From Shewanella insulae (lineage in GTDB: Bacteria > Pseudomonadota > Gammaproteobacteria > Enterobacterales > Shewanellaceae), in assembly GCF_009831655.1 (NCBI RefSeq), contig NZ_WRPA01000012.1, forward strand, positions 1 to 64,000: a stretch of DNA of 64,000 nucleotides, written 5' to 3'. Below, piece after piece: positions 18,638 through 28,905 of the stretch (positions within the stretch are counted from its first letter, which is position 1; each line of letters starts with the position of its first letter). The position numbers and the translations under genes were made by a program. The notes beneath the pieces are model-generated. The model searched no databases. It saw nothing but the letters and a program-made list of their open reading frames with translations, and was not told the origin of the DNA.

Positions 18638-19491
18638 TAACGAGAACTCGGGTAGTAGTTAGGTCCCTCGAGTCTGAATGGAATAGTTTCTCTTCCCCAG
18701 TCAGATAACAATACGTCTCTCACACGTTCACCATCCCCCTCACTGCTACAAGCCCACATTTCGGCGCAGGTACGCCCTGCAATATTAGATCCTGTGCCCG
18801 ATTTGGTGTCGGGACGGCTGTTGTTGAGACGAGCAATCTCGTCGTCGAAGTAACGGTTATAGTCGGGGGCGGTGACGGTAATAGTTTCCATCTCGCCCAC
18901 GGGGGCATTGCTGCCCGGTTTTGTGTTTTTGTCCGCCTCAACCATGGCATATAACTTAGGCAAAGGTAAGGTTTTGGCCAACTCGGATTTTTTTAAGTTG
19001 GTTGCAAAGCTCTTGGCAGAGGTATTGTTTAGTTCGTAGGCCTTTGAAAGCCACTTGTCGGCTTCGGCTAAGTCTTGCTCTACTAAAGTTTCATTAAGGT
19101 AAACCTTGCCCAGTATCAAGGCGCTTGGCGAGAAATCAACCTTCATACTGCGCTTCAATAACGAGATGGCCTTGTCCACATCCTGATAGTCGGTATCTTG
19201 CAGGTACATCACAGCGGCTTTGTATTGCGCAGTAGTGTTGCCAAATTTGGCGGCGCGTCTAAACCACTTCAGAGCCTTCTTGGGGTTTTTCTCTGTGCCA
19301 TAGCCAGCATAGTAGAGCTCACCCAGTGTTGCCATTGCCTCCGAATGACCTCGTTTGGTCAGTATGGTATAGGCCTTGAAGTACTCTTTGCATTCGGCAG
19401 AGCCACACTCGGGTAATCCCGATGCATAACTTGTCGATGTGATAGCCCAAAAGGCTAAGCCTACAGAGAGTGTTTTGATTATCCTTTTCAT
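18637..19491 (-). CDS. exported Sel1-repeat protein, paralog 1
   Basis: A 284-residue protein with a signal peptide (cleavage near STSYASG, residue 24). Two conserved Cys (C29, C34) precede Sel1-like helical repeats at about 35-160. The clearest repeats are AMATLGELYYAGYGTEKNPKKALKWFRRAA and TAQYKAAVMYLQD, DKAISLLKRS. The C-terminal 75 residues carry a conserved block with a TVTAPD element, a GTGSNIAGRTC element and WACSSEGDGER, ending in LSDWG. Sel1 repeats mediate protein-protein contacts; the C-terminal block is unknown to me. It is the last of three tandem homologous genes and has a short extra tail after the LSDWG motif. Confidence 0.85.
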   Translation of the reverse strand: MKRIIKTLSVGLAFWAITSTSYASGLPECGSAECKEYFKAYTILTKRGHSEAMATLGELYYAGYGTEKNPKKALKWFRRAAKFGNTTAQYKAAVMYLQDTDYQDVDKAISLLKRSMKVDFSPSALILGKVYLNETLVEQDLAEADKWLSKAYELNNTSAKSFATNLKKSELAKTLPLPKLYAMVEADKNTKPGSNAPVGEMETITVTAPDYNRYFDDEIARLNNSRPDTKSGTGSNIAGRTCAEMWACSSEGDGERVRDVLLSDWGRETIPFRLEGPNYYPSSR

Positions 19492-19586
19492 TATATAGTC
19501 CTATTTTGGGTGGTTGATGTGCTTCAACCCTTTAAGCATCAATTGGCTTAAAGTACAGCTTGTTGAGGCTGATATTATCTCAAATA

Positions 19587-20411
19587 TTATCGAAAGCTGA
19601 GTGCTACCTTCCCCCAGTCAGACAGGAGGAAATCTCGTATGCGCTCGCCGTCCCCTTCGCTGCTGCAAGCCCACATTTCGGCGCAGGTTCGACCTGCTAT
19701 GTTAGAGCCTGTGCCTTTTTCCGTATCGGGGCGAGAATTGTTTAGGCGCATGATTTCGTCGTTAAAAAATGCAGTAAAGTCCGGTGCCGTGACCGTGATG
19801 GTCTCCATCTCGCCGACGGGCGCATTGCTGCCGGGATTGCGCTTGGTATCTGCTTCGATAAGACCGTAAAGCTTTGGTAAGGTCAGTGTTTCTCCTTGGG
19901 GGGAGGTTTTTAGCTGTTTGGCAAATTTTTGTGCCTCCTGGTTGTTTAGTTCATAAGCCTTTGACAGCCAGTGATCGGCTTCGGCGAGATCCTGTTTGAC
20001 GAGTTCATTGCCGAGATAGATTTTGCCTAATACGAAGGTGCTTGGAGAGAAGTTTATCTTGCTACTGCGTTTGAGCAGGGTGATACCTTTGTCAATATCT
20101 TGGTGTTCGCCATCTTGAAGGTACATGATCCCTGCCTTGTATTGCGCCGTGGTATTGCCAAATTTAGCCGCGCGCCTGAACCACTTGAATGCCTTGTCTT
20201 GATTTTTCTTAGTGCCATAACCTGCATAGTAGAGTTCCCCCAGAGTTGCCATGGCGTCAGAATGGCCTCGCTTGGTTAAAATAGTATAGGCCTTGAAATA
20301 TTCCTGGCATTCTGCGGTATCGCATTCGGGTAATCCGGCTGCATAGCCTTGAGAGGTGATCGCTAGTAGACTCAGTCCAACTGAGAGTGCTTTGAGTGTC
20401 TTATTCATCAT
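19587..20411 (-). CDS. exported Sel1-repeat protein, paralog 2
   Basis: A 274-residue paralog, very similar throughout to the gene downstream: signal peptide ending near SQGYAAG (residue 25), two N-terminal Cys, Sel1 repeats with GELYYAGYGT and KWFRRAAKFGNTTAQYKAG, then the shared C-terminal block ending LSDWGKVALSFR. The intergenic gap to paralog 1 is about 95 nt with no strong terminator seen, so an operon is possible. Divergence is concentrated at about residues 170-190, the linker between repeats and C-terminal block. Confidence 0.85.
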   Translation of the reverse strand: MMNKTLKALSVGLSLLAITSQGYAAGLPECDTAECQEYFKAYTILTKRGHSDAMATLGELYYAGYGTKKNQDKAFKWFRRAAKFGNTTAQYKAGIMYLQDGEHQDIDKGITLLKRSSKINFSPSTFVLGKIYLGNELVKQDLAEADHWLSKAYELNNQEAQKFAKQLKTSPQGETLTLPKLYGLIEADTKRNPGSNAPVGEMETITVTAPDFTAFFNDEIMRLNNSRPDTEKGTGSNIAGRTCAEMWACSSEGDGERIRDFLLSDWGKVALSFR

Positions 20412-20490
20412 CTTGTCCTTTGATGGTGGTGATAAAGTTCAACTCTTTTAGCCTCAGAGAGGCTATAAGTATGACTCGTTGAAATGAAAA

Positions 20491-21318
20491 TTACCTAACA
20501 TTTAACGCCAATGCGATATTGCCCCAGTCTGATAGCTGTAGGTCACGAATGCGCTCACTGTCTCCCTCGCTGCTGCAGGCCCAAATATCTAGGCAGGTTC
20601 GCCCGGCGATGCTGGAGCCTGTCCCTTTTGCCGTGTCGGGACGACTCTGATTAAGTAGTGCGATCTCTTCGTCGAAGTAGGCGGCATAATCTGGCGCTTC
20701 AACCAGAATAACCTCCATCTCTTCCATCGTAGATTTACTGTCTTTGGCGACGGGTTTTTCGGCATCGACAAGCGCAAAGAGCTGAGGCAGGGGAAGGGAG
20801 TGTGTGTCGGGGGAGATTCTAAGGCTCTTGGCAAGCTTCATTGCCTCTAAGTTATTGAGCTTATAAGCTTGGGAAAGCCACTTGTCTGATTCGGCGAGAT
20901 CGCTCGGGACTAATTTGTCTTGCAGGTAGATTTTACCTAATGCCAGAGCGCTGGGAGAGAAAGCAGCCTTAGCACTGCGTTTTAGTAAGGTAATTCCCTT
21001 GTCGATATCTTGGTGCGCAGATGCTTGCAGGTACATGATACCCGCCTTGTATTGCGCCGTGGTGTGACCAAACTTAGCGGCGCGTCTAAACCACTTAAAA
21101 GCCTTGTCTTGATCTTTTTGCGTGCCGTATCCAGAGTAGTAGAGTTCACCAAGTGTCGCCATGGCACTGGAATGACCGCGATTAGTCAGGATAGTATAGG
21201 CGTCAAAATAGGCCTCACACTCTGTTGATTTACACGGGGCTAACTGAGTTGCATAACTAAGAGGGGCTATCGCGACCAAAGCTGCTGCTAACAAAAGCTT
21301 ATTCACGATTCGCTGCAT
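20491..21318 (-). CDS. exported Sel1-repeat protein, paralog 3
   Basis: A 275-residue protein, first in transcription order and the most divergent of the three paralogs. It has a signal peptide (cleavage near PLSYATQ), Cys pair CKSTEC, Sel1 repeats and the C-terminal block. The block has IAGRTCLDIWACSSEGDSERIRD where the others have CAEMWACSSEGDGER, and its TVTAPD element reads LVEAPD. All four positionally conserved cysteines are retained, suggesting disulfides in the periplasm. Function unknown. Confidence 0.85.
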   Translation of the reverse strand: MQRIVNKLLLAAALVAIAPLSYATQLAPCKSTECEAYFDAYTILTNRGHSSAMATLGELYYSGYGTQKDQDKAFKWFRRAAKFGHTTAQYKAGIMYLQASAHQDIDKGITLLKRSAKAAFSPSALALGKIYLQDKLVPSDLAESDKWLSQAYKLNNLEAMKLAKSLRISPDTHSLPLPQLFALVDAEKPVAKDSKSTMEEMEVILVEAPDYAAYFDEEIALLNQSRPDTAKGTGSSIAGRTCLDIWACSSEGDSERIRDLQLSDWGNIALALNVR

Positions 21319-21379
21319 GCCAATGTCCTTTTGTTAAATGTTAATAACTATTACTATCAGTAACTAACAGAGAGTGCCA

Positions 21380-21391
21380 TAGTACTAAAGT
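21380..21391. repeat. isolated copy of the 12-mer TAGTACTAAAGT
   Basis: This 12-mer, 62 nt upstream of the third Sel1 paralog start, is identical to part of the first unit of the 18 bp tandem repeat at 48068-48115. It may be a shared regulator site or coincidence. Confidence 0.4.
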
Positions 21392-21545
21392 GCTAATATT
21401 AGGCGGTGTTAAATATCGTGCTGGTTTGAATATGAGTCGAATTGTTTGCGACTATTTTAGTGTGCGCATTTAAGGTATAGGCCACTAGATTTGTTAGGAG
21501 TCATTGATCGAGTCAGGAGTCAGCAAAAGGGGCTAGTGGAAGCAA

Positions 21546-22676
21546 ATGATGGATAAGCTAGATGTGGTCGTTATTGGCGCCGGTGTGGTCGGGCTTGCGG
21601 TGGCAGCTAGACTGAGTCGGCGCCTGGGGCAAGTGTTGCTAATCGATCGCGCCGAGACCATAGGCACGGGGATCAGCGGCCGTAATAGCGAGGTGATCCA
21701 CGCCGGGATCTACTATCCGACGGGGAGCCTCAAGGCGCGACTGTGCGTAGAAGGCAAGCAGCAACTTTATGCCTATTGTCGCCGCAGGGGAGTCGCAATG
21801 AACCCGCTGGGTAAGCTGATTGTGGCGACTCAAGCCGAGCAACAGGCGCAGCTCGATGCCTTGCTTATTAAGGGCAGGGCTAATGGAGTAGATGATCTTG
21901 CTCCGCTCAGCAGTCGGCAGCTGCAGACGCTCGAACCGGAACTGTCAGCGGCAGCCGGGCTACTTTCACCCTCTACCGGTATCATCGACAGTCATGGCCT
22001 GATGTTGAGCCTGCTTGCCGAGGCGGAGGAGCAAGGCGTCATATTCTGCCCCCTTACCGAGTTCATCTCCGCTCACGGCCACGGCGATGGCTTTAGATTG
22101 GAGCTCAATCAGCAGGGTGAGCGGATGACAATCGATACGCACTATCTGATCAACAGTGCCGGCTTATATGCCAGTCAGGTAGCCGGTCGCATCGAGGGAC
22201 TGGCCAAATCTATCATCCCTAGTCTTCATTGGTGTAAGGGACATTACTTTGCCTATCAGGGCAAGAGTCCATTTACACATCTCATCTATCCCGTACCCGA
22301 ACCAGGACTGAAAGGCTTAGGGATCCATGCCACCCTAGATCTCGGCGGCCAGCTTAAGTTTGGCCCGGATACTCAATACCTGGCGCCTGATTCCCAGGAA
22401 AGCTATGAGGTTAACGATACGCTGCGCCAGGGCTTCTTCGAGGCTATATCTCGTTATTATCCCAACCTTGATATCGACCGTTTGGTTCCGGCCTACGCTG
22501 GGATTCGTCCTAAGCTGCAGGGGCCCGATGACAACGAGGTGGCTGACTTTTTGATTCAAGGGGAGGCGGAGCATGGCATGCATGGCTTGGTGAATCTGCT
22601 TGGTATCGAATCCCCCGGACTAACGGCGAGCCTGGCCATCGCCAAGGAGGTTTCTAGGCGGTTGGAAACACTATGA
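21546..22676 (+). CDS. FAD-dependent oxidoreductase, L-2-hydroxyglutarate dehydrogenase family
   Basis: A 376-residue DAO-type flavoprotein. The FAD-binding motif GAGVVGLAVAARL sits at residues 11-23, and the segment SGRNSEVIHAGIYYPTGSLKA near 45-65 is the signature of the YgaF/LhgO and eukaryotic L2HGDH group. The C-terminal FAD-contact region (YAGIRPKL, NLLGIESPGLTASLAIA) is also present. Family members oxidise L-2-hydroxyglutarate or similar 2-hydroxy acids and pass electrons to quinone. The substrate here is inferred. Two ATG codons in a row begin the gene; neighbours give no functional hint. Confidence 0.85.
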   Translation: MMDKLDVVVIGAGVVGLAVAARLSRRLGQVLLIDRAETIGTGISGRNSEVIHAGIYYPTGSLKARLCVEGKQQLYAYCRRRGVAMNPLGKLIVATQAEQQAQLDALLIKGRANGVDDLAPLSSRQLQTLEPELSAAAGLLSPSTGIIDSHGLMLSLLAEAEEQGVIFCPLTEFISAHGHGDGFRLELNQQGERMTIDTHYLINSAGLYASQVAGRIEGLAKSIIPSLHWCKGHYFAYQGKSPFTHLIYPVPEPGLKGLGIHATLDLGGQLKFGPDTQYLAPDSQESYEVNDTLRQGFFEAISRYYPNLDIDRLVPAYAGIRPKLQGPDDNEVADFLIQGEAEHGMHGLVNLLGIESPGLTASLAIAKEVSRRLETL

Positions 22677-22682
22677 AGCTAT

Positions 22683-22712
22683 AAAAAAAGGAGCCAATGG
22701 GCTCCTTTTTAT
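22683..22712. terminator. bidirectional terminator between the FAD oxidoreductase and deaD
   Basis: An 11 bp stem (AAAAAGGAGCC with GGCTCCTTTTT) and a 4-base loop have A- and T-runs on the two sides, placed between convergent genes. Confidence 0.93.
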
Positions 22713-22746
22713 AAGATTGCGCGCTTATTGCGCGAGAGACAGGGTG

Positions 22747-24537
22747 TTAGCCGTTGTCTCTGTTGCCCTTGCGGTGAGACTTGCGCTCACCTGCAGGCTT
22801 GCGACGACGTGGTGCACGGTTGTCATCGCTGGCGTTGACCATTTCACTGCCCGCTTCGCGAATGTTTAACGGCTTGCCACATACGCGCACCTTCTTCAGG
22901 TGCTGCAGGACATCCTTTGGCATGCCGTCAGGCAGATCGATTGAGGTGAGCTGATCGAACAGCTGGATCTGACCTATGTAACGGCTGTCGATGTTGGCCT
23001 CGTTGGCGACGGCGCCGACGATATTACCTACACCCACACCATGGTCACGGCCCACGTCTAGCACGTAACGGCACATCTTAACGTCTGGATGATCCTTCAG
23101 GCTATCGGCCTTACCCAGGTTGGTTGGGGTCGGGCGGGAATCACGACGTCCACGAGGGCTACGCTCGCCACGATCACGCGAGTTGCGCTCGTCACGATTG
23201 TCGCGCTGGCGTTCTTGAATCGGCGGCAGCTGCAGTGGACGCTCCTTCTGCACCATGTTCAATAGCGCAGCGGCGAGGGCCTCGGTATCCACTTCCAGCT
23301 GCTGACACAGCTGGGCAACGGCGCCATGCATGAAGTCTAGCGACTCATTGTTGATGGTGTTAGACACCTGCTCACCCAGACGAGACAGACGACGCTCGGT
23401 CACGGTCTCTGGGCTAGGTACGTTCATCGGCGAGATACGGCTCTTGGTGGCACGCTCGATGGTACGCAGCATGCGCATCTCTCTGTGGGTGACGAACAAG
23501 ATTGCCATACCGGTACGACCGGCGCGGCCAGTACGACCGATACGGTGTACATAGGCTTCTGTGTCGTAGGGAATATCGAAGTTGATCACGTGACCGATAC
23601 GCTCTACGTCCAGACCACGGGCGGCAACGTCCGTGGCGATCAGGATATCCAGCTTGCCACGCTTGAGTTGATCGACGGCGCGTTCACGGGCCTGTTGGTT
23701 CATGTCGCCATGCAGTGGCGAAGAGGCATAGCCGCGGGCTTCCAGCTTCTCGGCCAGTTCGACACAGGAGTTACGGGTACGTACGAAGATGATGATACCT
23801 TCGGTGTTTTCTACCTCTAGTACGCGCACCAATGCCTCGAGTTTGTTGTGCTGAGACACCTGCACGAAACGCTGCTCGATAGACTCAACCGTGGTATGGC
23901 TGGCGGCGATGCTGATGTGTACCGGCGTTTGCAGGTACTTGTTGGCGACGCGCTTGATCTGTTCAGGCATGGTGGCAGAGAACAGGGCCAGTTGACGTTC
24001 CTGTGGGGTGTGCTCCAGGATCCACTCGATGTCGTCAATGAAGCCCATCTTGAGCATTTCATCGGCCTCATCGAGCACCATGGCATTGAGTGTCTCTAGC
24101 TTCAGGGTGCCACGACGCATGTGGTCCATCACACGACCCGGTGTACCCACGACAATCTGAGGGCCACGACGCAGGGCGTTAAGCTGTTGATGCATGCTCT
24201 GACCGCCATAGATAGGCAGTACGTGCAGGCCTTTCATAAATTTAGAATAACTACCGAAGGCTTCGGCAACCTGTACCGCCAGTTCGCGGGTAGGTGCCAG
24301 CACCAGAATTTGTGGCACGTTGCGGTTAGGATCGATAGCGTTGAGCAGGGGCAGGGCGAAGGCACCGGTTTTACCCGTACCGGTTTGCGCCTGGCCAAGA
24401 ATATCTTTACCCTCCATTAGGGGGTCGATACTGGCGGCCTGGATCGGCGTAGGTTTTTCATAACCTAGCTCGTCGAGAGCACGCAACAAAGGCTCGGACA
24501 GGCCGAGTTCGCGGAAAGTTTTTTCACTGGATGACAT
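22747..24537 (-). CDS. deaD: DEAD-box RNA helicase DeaD (CsdA)
   Basis: An ATP-dependent RNA helicase for ribosome assembly and mRNA decay, known for its cold role in E. coli. ATG 24537 (MSSSEKTFRELGL) gives 596 residues; an upstream in-frame extension to 24684 reads through leader sequence. Motifs in order are the Q-motif region, AQTGTGKT (Walker A), PTREL, TPGRV, DEAD, SAT, ARGLD and HRIGRTGR. A DbpA-type RNA-binding domain (about 470-550) follows after an Arg/Asp-rich segment, and the tail is basic and Arg-rich. About 250 nt upstream hold no other gene, which would allow a long leader as in cold-regulated deaD genes. Confidence 0.95.
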   Translation of the reverse strand: MSSSEKTFRELGLSEPLLRALDELGYEKPTPIQAASIDPLMEGKDILGQAQTGTGKTGAFALPLLNAIDPNRNVPQILVLAPTRELAVQVAEAFGSYSKFMKGLHVLPIYGGQSMHQQLNALRRGPQIVVGTPGRVMDHMRRGTLKLETLNAMVLDEADEMLKMGFIDDIEWILEHTPQERQLALFSATMPEQIKRVANKYLQTPVHISIAASHTTVESIEQRFVQVSQHNKLEALVRVLEVENTEGIIIFVRTRNSCVELAEKLEARGYASSPLHGDMNQQARERAVDQLKRGKLDILIATDVAARGLDVERIGHVINFDIPYDTEAYVHRIGRTGRAGRTGMAILFVTHREMRMLRTIERATKSRISPMNVPSPETVTERRLSRLGEQVSNTINNESLDFMHGAVAQLCQQLEVDTEALAAALLNMVQKERPLQLPPIQERQRDNRDERNSRDRGERSPRGRRDSRPTPTNLGKADSLKDHPDVKMCRYVLDVGRDHGVGVGNIVGAVANEANIDSRYIGQIQLFDQLTSIDLPDGMPKDVLQHLKKVRVCGKPLNIREAGSEMVNASDDNRAPRRRKPAGERKSHRKGNRDNG

Positions 24538-24784
24538 GGGTTGTAGCCTTGTGGTGTAACTAAAGTGCAGAGACTGCACCAAAAGATGTAAAAGACAGAA
24601 AATCAACCCCGTGTCGACTTCCCGCACCGAAAACGAATCAGTAAGCCGATTATTATAACAGTAAGTCAGATATCTTTCCACCACCTGGCATAATTTTCGC
24701 AGTAAACTCGGGTGTCGTTAATTTAACCATTTGGTTAACAGTGAGTTACATTTTTCAAAAATACAAAAATCCCTGTGTTTTGTA

Positions 24785-25813
24785 TTAGTTATTCAAGAGA
24801 TAAGTGTCCATTATTAACAGTTTATAGGCGGTTTCCGTAACAGCGGCCAGAAAGTTAACATCTATCTTACTCGCCTCGTCACTGGGCTGGTGGTAATCCT
24901 TGTGGGGCGGTACGCCGAAGTAGAGCCAGGGGATGCCTGCCTGATGAAAAGGATAATGATCTGAGGCTCTTAACCAATCGACCCTCTGTATCGTCTTGCC
25001 TGCCTCCGGGGGATGATTGGCGCGAATGCAGAGGTTGACACTTTGTTCCAGCTGGGCCTTGATCTGCTCGAATTGGTCGAAACCACGGCGTCCCTCCAGG
25101 TAAATGCGGCTGTTACGCGGCGGGCGCCCTATCATGTCTAGGTTGATCATAAGTGTTATTTGACTGGACTTGAGTGCGGCATCTGGCGCCATCAGGCCGT
25201 CGACGAAGGCCTTGGAACCATAGAGACCAGGTTCTTCGGCGTCGGTGGCGATAAACATCAGGTTGGCGTCTCTCGCCTGATTCGCGCTATGGGCGGCGAT
25301 CTCAAGCAGGCCGGCGATGCCCGAGGCGTTGTCGTCGGCGCCGTGATAGAGCTTGTAGCCCCGCTTGCCCAGGTGATCATAGTGGGCGACTACCAGACGC
25401 CAGCGATCGATGGGTTTGCTTGCCGGTAATATGCCGATGACATTGGTGCCCTGGCGGGTGCCGAACTGATAGTCGTACTCAAAGTCGTGATCGAAACGGC
25501 CCAGCCAGGGGCTGAGGCCCGCTTGCTGCATTTGGCCGGCGATGTAATCTCGGGCCTGGGCGGCGCCTTCTGTGCCAGTCTTGCGCCCGGCGAACTGGTC
25601 GCTGCTGAGGGTCTCTACGTGATTGAGGAGTCGTGATTTATCGCTCCAGGTGAGGCGGAAATCTTCGCTGCAACGCCTATCATTCGGCCCCTGGGCACAG
25701 CCCAATAGTCCTAGTACGAGCAGGCCCAGGGCGAACAGGCCCAGCTTAAGTAGACTTAGCAGTGGTGCGAGGCCTAGATAGCGCTTATGGGTTGGGGCGA
25801 AGGGCGTTCTCAA
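24785..25813 (-). CDS. M28-family metallopeptidase lipoprotein
   Basis: A zinc aminopeptidase-type hydrolase, probably anchored to the outer membrane by a lipobox (LGLLGC). All five M28 metal ligands are visible: H in VAHYDHLG, D in GADDNASG, E in DAEEPGLYG, D in INLDMIG and H in KDYHQPSDE. The start is uncertain because no ATG precedes the lipobox. TTG 25813 is chosen for an AAGGA at 9 nt spacing and a basic N-region before the hydrophobic core, giving 342 residues. The frame extends to a TTG at 25873, but that codon lies in the T-run of the uvrA terminator. Substrate not predictable. Confidence 0.85.
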   Translation of the reverse strand: MRTPFAPTHKRYLGLAPLLSLLKLGLFALGLLVLGLLGCAQGPNDRRCSEDFRLTWSDKSRLLNHVETLSSDQFAGRKTGTEGAAQARDYIAGQMQQAGLSPWLGRFDHDFEYDYQFGTRQGTNVIGILPASKPIDRWRLVVAHYDHLGKRGYKLYHGADDNASGIAGLLEIAAHSANQARDANLMFIATDAEEPGLYGSKAFVDGLMAPDAALKSSQITLMINLDMIGRPPRNSRIYLEGRRGFDQFEQIKAQLEQSVNLCIRANHPPEAGKTIQRVDWLRASDHYPFHQAGIPWLYFGVPPHKDYHQPSDEASKIDVNFLAAVTETAYKLLIMDTYLLNN

Positions 25814-25870
25814 TGACGGCAATCCTTGGGGGAAAACTCCTAAGCTACCCCTGTTTGTCCGGGAAGGAAA

Positions 25871-25899
25871 CAAAAAAGCCAGCCTGTCGAGGCTGGCTT
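25871..25899 (-). terminator. terminator of uvrA
   Basis: A hairpin (AAGCCAGCC with GGCTGGCTT, 6-base loop) is followed on the minus strand by six T residues, 45 nt beyond the uvrA stop codon. Confidence 0.9.
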
Positions 25900-25943
25900 A
25901 TTAAGGCCCTTAGCTTGAGTTAGCCTTTTAATCGCGGTTTGAG

Positions 25944-28769
25944 CTAGCTCTTTAGCAGCGGCTTGAGGAAGCGCGCCGTGTGGGAGCCTGGATGCTTGGC
26001 AACCTGCTCAGGTGTGCCACTGACCAGTATGGTGCCGCCGCCTGAGCCGCCCTCTGGGCCGAGGTCGACGATCCAGTCAGCCGTCTTGATCACATCCAGG
26101 TTGTGCTCGATGACCACTATGGTGTTGCCATGTGCCTTGAGGCGATGCAGCACATCCAGCAGCAGCTGAATATCGGCGAAATGCAGACCCGTAGTCGGTT
26201 CATCCAGAATATAGAGGGTCTTGCCGGTATCGCGCTTCGACAGCTCCTTGGCCAACTTGACCCGCTGGGCCTCACCGCCCGATAGGGTGGTAGCGCTCTG
26301 ACCCAGGCCGATATAGGAGAGACCGACCTCCATCAGGGTCTGCAGCTTGCGGGCGATGGCCGGTACGGCATCGAAGAACTCACGTGCCTCCTCGACCGTC
26401 ATCTCGAGCACCTCGTGGATGTTCTTACCCTTGTAGCGCACTTCCAGGGTCTCGCGGTTATAGCGCTTGCTCTTACAGCTGTCACAAGGCACGTACACAT
26501 CCGGCAGGAAGTGCATCTCTACCTTGATCAGGCCGTCGCCCTGACAGGCCTCACAGCGTCCACCCTTGACGTTGAAGGAGAAACGCCCCGGCTTATAGCC
26601 ACGGGTCCTCGCCTCCTGGGTGGCGGCAAACAGCTCGCGGATAGGGGTAAAGATCCCCGTATAGGTAGCCGGGTTGGAACGCGGCGTGCGGCCGATGGGG
26701 CTCTGGTCGATATCCACCACCTTGTCGCAATGTTCCATGCCGGTGACTTTCTGGTAAGGCGCGGGTTCATCGACCGTGGCGCCGTTGAGCTGGCGATGGG
26801 CGATCTTGTAGAAGGTGTCGTTGATTAGGGTCGACTTGCCAGAGCCTGATACCCCGGTGACACAGGTAAACAGGCCGACGGGAATGGTGAGATCGACATG
26901 CTTCAGGTTGTTGCCCGAGGCACCATAAAGTTCAATCACCTTGTTGGCATCGTACTGCGCGCGCTTCTCGCTGATCTGGATCTGCTTCTTACCCGAGATA
27001 TATTGGCCTGTGACCGACTCGTCGCAGGCGACGATATCCTTAAGCGGGCCATCGCAGATCACCTGACCGCCATGCACTCCGGCGCCCGGACCGATATCGA
27101 TAATATGATCCGCCATGCGGATGGCATCTTCGTCGTGTTCGACCACGATAACCGTGTTTCCGAGATCCCTCAGGTGGATCAGAGTGTTAAGCAGGCGTTC
27201 GTTGTCTCTCTGGTGTAGGCCGATGGAGGGCTCATCCAGCACATACATGACGCCGACTAGGCCGGCGCCTATCTGGCTGGCCAGACGGATGCGCTGGGCC
27301 TCGCCGCCGGACAGGGTATCGGCCGAGCGCGACAGGCTCAGGTAGTTGAGGCCGACGTTCACCAGGAAGCCGAGGCGATCGCGTACCTCCTTGAGGATCT
27401 TCTCGGCGATCTGTGCCCGTTGGCCGCTGAGATGCAGCTGCTCGAAGTACTCCATCGCCTCGCCGATAGACCACTCTGTGAGTTTCGGCAGGTTGAGATC
27501 TTCGATAAACACATGGCGGGCCTCTTCGCGCAGGCGCGAGCCGCCGCAGCTACTACAGGCCTGGGTGTTGATATATTTGGCCAGTTCTTCGCGCACGGCG
27601 TTGGATTCGGTCTCGCGGTAGCGTCTGTCCATGTTGTTGAGGATCCCTTCGAAGGGGTGGTTGCGTACCACCACGTCGCCGCGATCGTTGATGTATTTGA
27701 ACGCTATGCTCTCTTTGCCCGAGCCGTGCAGGACTATGTTACGGATCTTGGCGCTCAGCTTCTCAAACGGCGCCTCGACGTCGAACTTATAGTGCTCCGC
27801 CAGCGAGGTGAGCATCTGGAAATAGTAGAAGTTGCGTCTGTCCCAGCCGCGGATGGCACCGCCGGCCAGCGAGAGTTCTGTGTTGGTGATCACCCTGTCG
27901 GCATCGAAAAACTGCTGCACGCCCAGGCCATCACAGGTGGGGCAGGCGCCGGCGGGATTGTTGAAGGAGAAGATGCGCGGCTCCAGCTCAGCCATGGAGT
28001 AGCCACAGTGAGTACAGGCAAAGTTAGCCGAGAACAACAGCTCTTCGCTGTCGCCATCCATGGAGGCGACGGTGGCGATACCGCCAGAGAGTTCCAGCGC
28101 GGTCTCGAAGGATTCCGCCAGACGCTGCTGCAGATCGTCACGCACCTTGAAGCGATCCACCACCACCTCAATGGTGTGTTTCACATGCAGCTCAAGGGCC
28201 GGGGGATCGGACAGGTCGCACACCTCACCGTCGATACGGGCGCGGATAAAGCCCTGGGCCGCCAAGCTATCCAGCAACTTGACGTGCTCGCCCTTACGGT
28301 CGTTGATCACAGGCGCCAGCAGCATCTGTCGGCTGCCCTCTGGCAGGGTGAGCACCTTGTCGACCATCTGGCTGACGGTCTGCGCCGCCAGCGGTTGGTT
28401 GTGGGTCGGGCATCTCGGCTCACCGACACGGGCAAATAGCAGACGCAGGTAATCGTAGATCTCTGTGATGGTGCCCACGGTCGAGCGCGGGTTGTGAGAG
28501 GTCGATTTCTGTTCGATCGAGATCGCCGGACTCAGGCCCTCGATATGATCCACATCTGGCTTCTCCATCAGGCTGAGGAACTGGCGCGCATAAGCCGACA
28601 AGGATTCGACATAACGACGCTGACCCTCGGCGTAGAGGGTGTCGAAGGCGAGTGAGGATTTTCCTGAACCCGACAGGCCAGTGATCACGATAAGCTTATC
28701 TCTGGGGATCGTCAGGTTGATGTTTTTGAGATTGTGGGTGCGGGCGCCACGAACTTCAATCTTGTCCAT
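25944..28769 (-). CDS. uvrA: excinuclease ABC subunit A
   Basis: This damage-recognition ATPase of nucleotide excision repair has 941 residues. Two ABC modules are complete: Walker A motifs GLSGSGKS near residue 31 and GVSGSGKS near 640, and two LSGGEAQR signatures near 488 and 827. Zinc-binding Cys clusters CTHCGY...CPTC (about 253-280) and CEAC...CDSC (about 738-765) are present. Length matches E. coli UvrA. No LexA box of the CTGT-N8-ACAG type is evident in the roughly 200 nt upstream. It is transcribed away from yajR. Confidence 0.98.
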   Translation of the reverse strand: MDKIEVRGARTHNLKNINLTIPRDKLIVITGLSGSGKSSLAFDTLYAEGQRRYVESLSAYARQFLSLMEKPDVDHIEGLSPAISIEQKSTSHNPRSTVGTITEIYDYLRLLFARVGEPRCPTHNQPLAAQTVSQMVDKVLTLPEGSRQMLLAPVINDRKGEHVKLLDSLAAQGFIRARIDGEVCDLSDPPALELHVKHTIEVVVDRFKVRDDLQQRLAESFETALELSGGIATVASMDGDSEELLFSANFACTHCGYSMAELEPRIFSFNNPAGACPTCDGLGVQQFFDADRVITNTELSLAGGAIRGWDRRNFYYFQMLTSLAEHYKFDVEAPFEKLSAKIRNIVLHGSGKESIAFKYINDRGDVVVRNHPFEGILNNMDRRYRETESNAVREELAKYINTQACSSCGGSRLREEARHVFIEDLNLPKLTEWSIGEAMEYFEQLHLSGQRAQIAEKILKEVRDRLGFLVNVGLNYLSLSRSADTLSGGEAQRIRLASQIGAGLVGVMYVLDEPSIGLHQRDNERLLNTLIHLRDLGNTVIVVEHDEDAIRMADHIIDIGPGAGVHGGQVICDGPLKDIVACDESVTGQYISGKKQIQISEKRAQYDANKVIELYGASGNNLKHVDLTIPVGLFTCVTGVSGSGKSTLINDTFYKIAHRQLNGATVDEPAPYQKVTGMEHCDKVVDIDQSPIGRTPRSNPATYTGIFTPIRELFAATQEARTRGYKPGRFSFNVKGGRCEACQGDGLIKVEMHFLPDVYVPCDSCKSKRYNRETLEVRYKGKNIHEVLEMTVEEAREFFDAVPAIARKLQTLMEVGLSYIGLGQSATTLSGGEAQRVKLAKELSKRDTGKTLYILDEPTTGLHFADIQLLLDVLHRLKAHGNTIVVIEHNLDVIKTADWIVDLGPEGGSGGGTILVSGTPEQVAKHPGSHTARFLKPLLKS

Positions 28770-28905
28770 CTGTCTCTCTGGTTGTGCCGAAAAAGAGACT
28801 GATTATCGCATAAAAATTGAGTCAGGTCATAGAAAAGCCCGGCGTGTGATCTGGCCATAGGGGGAGGTTAATTACGCATTTTGCTCGCATCTTCAACTTT
28901 TCTTT

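Noticed and set aside
27420-28439. 339-codon frame on the strand opposite uvrA
   Set aside because: A GC-rich antisense shadow of an unambiguous uvrA gene; no domain and no ribosome site.
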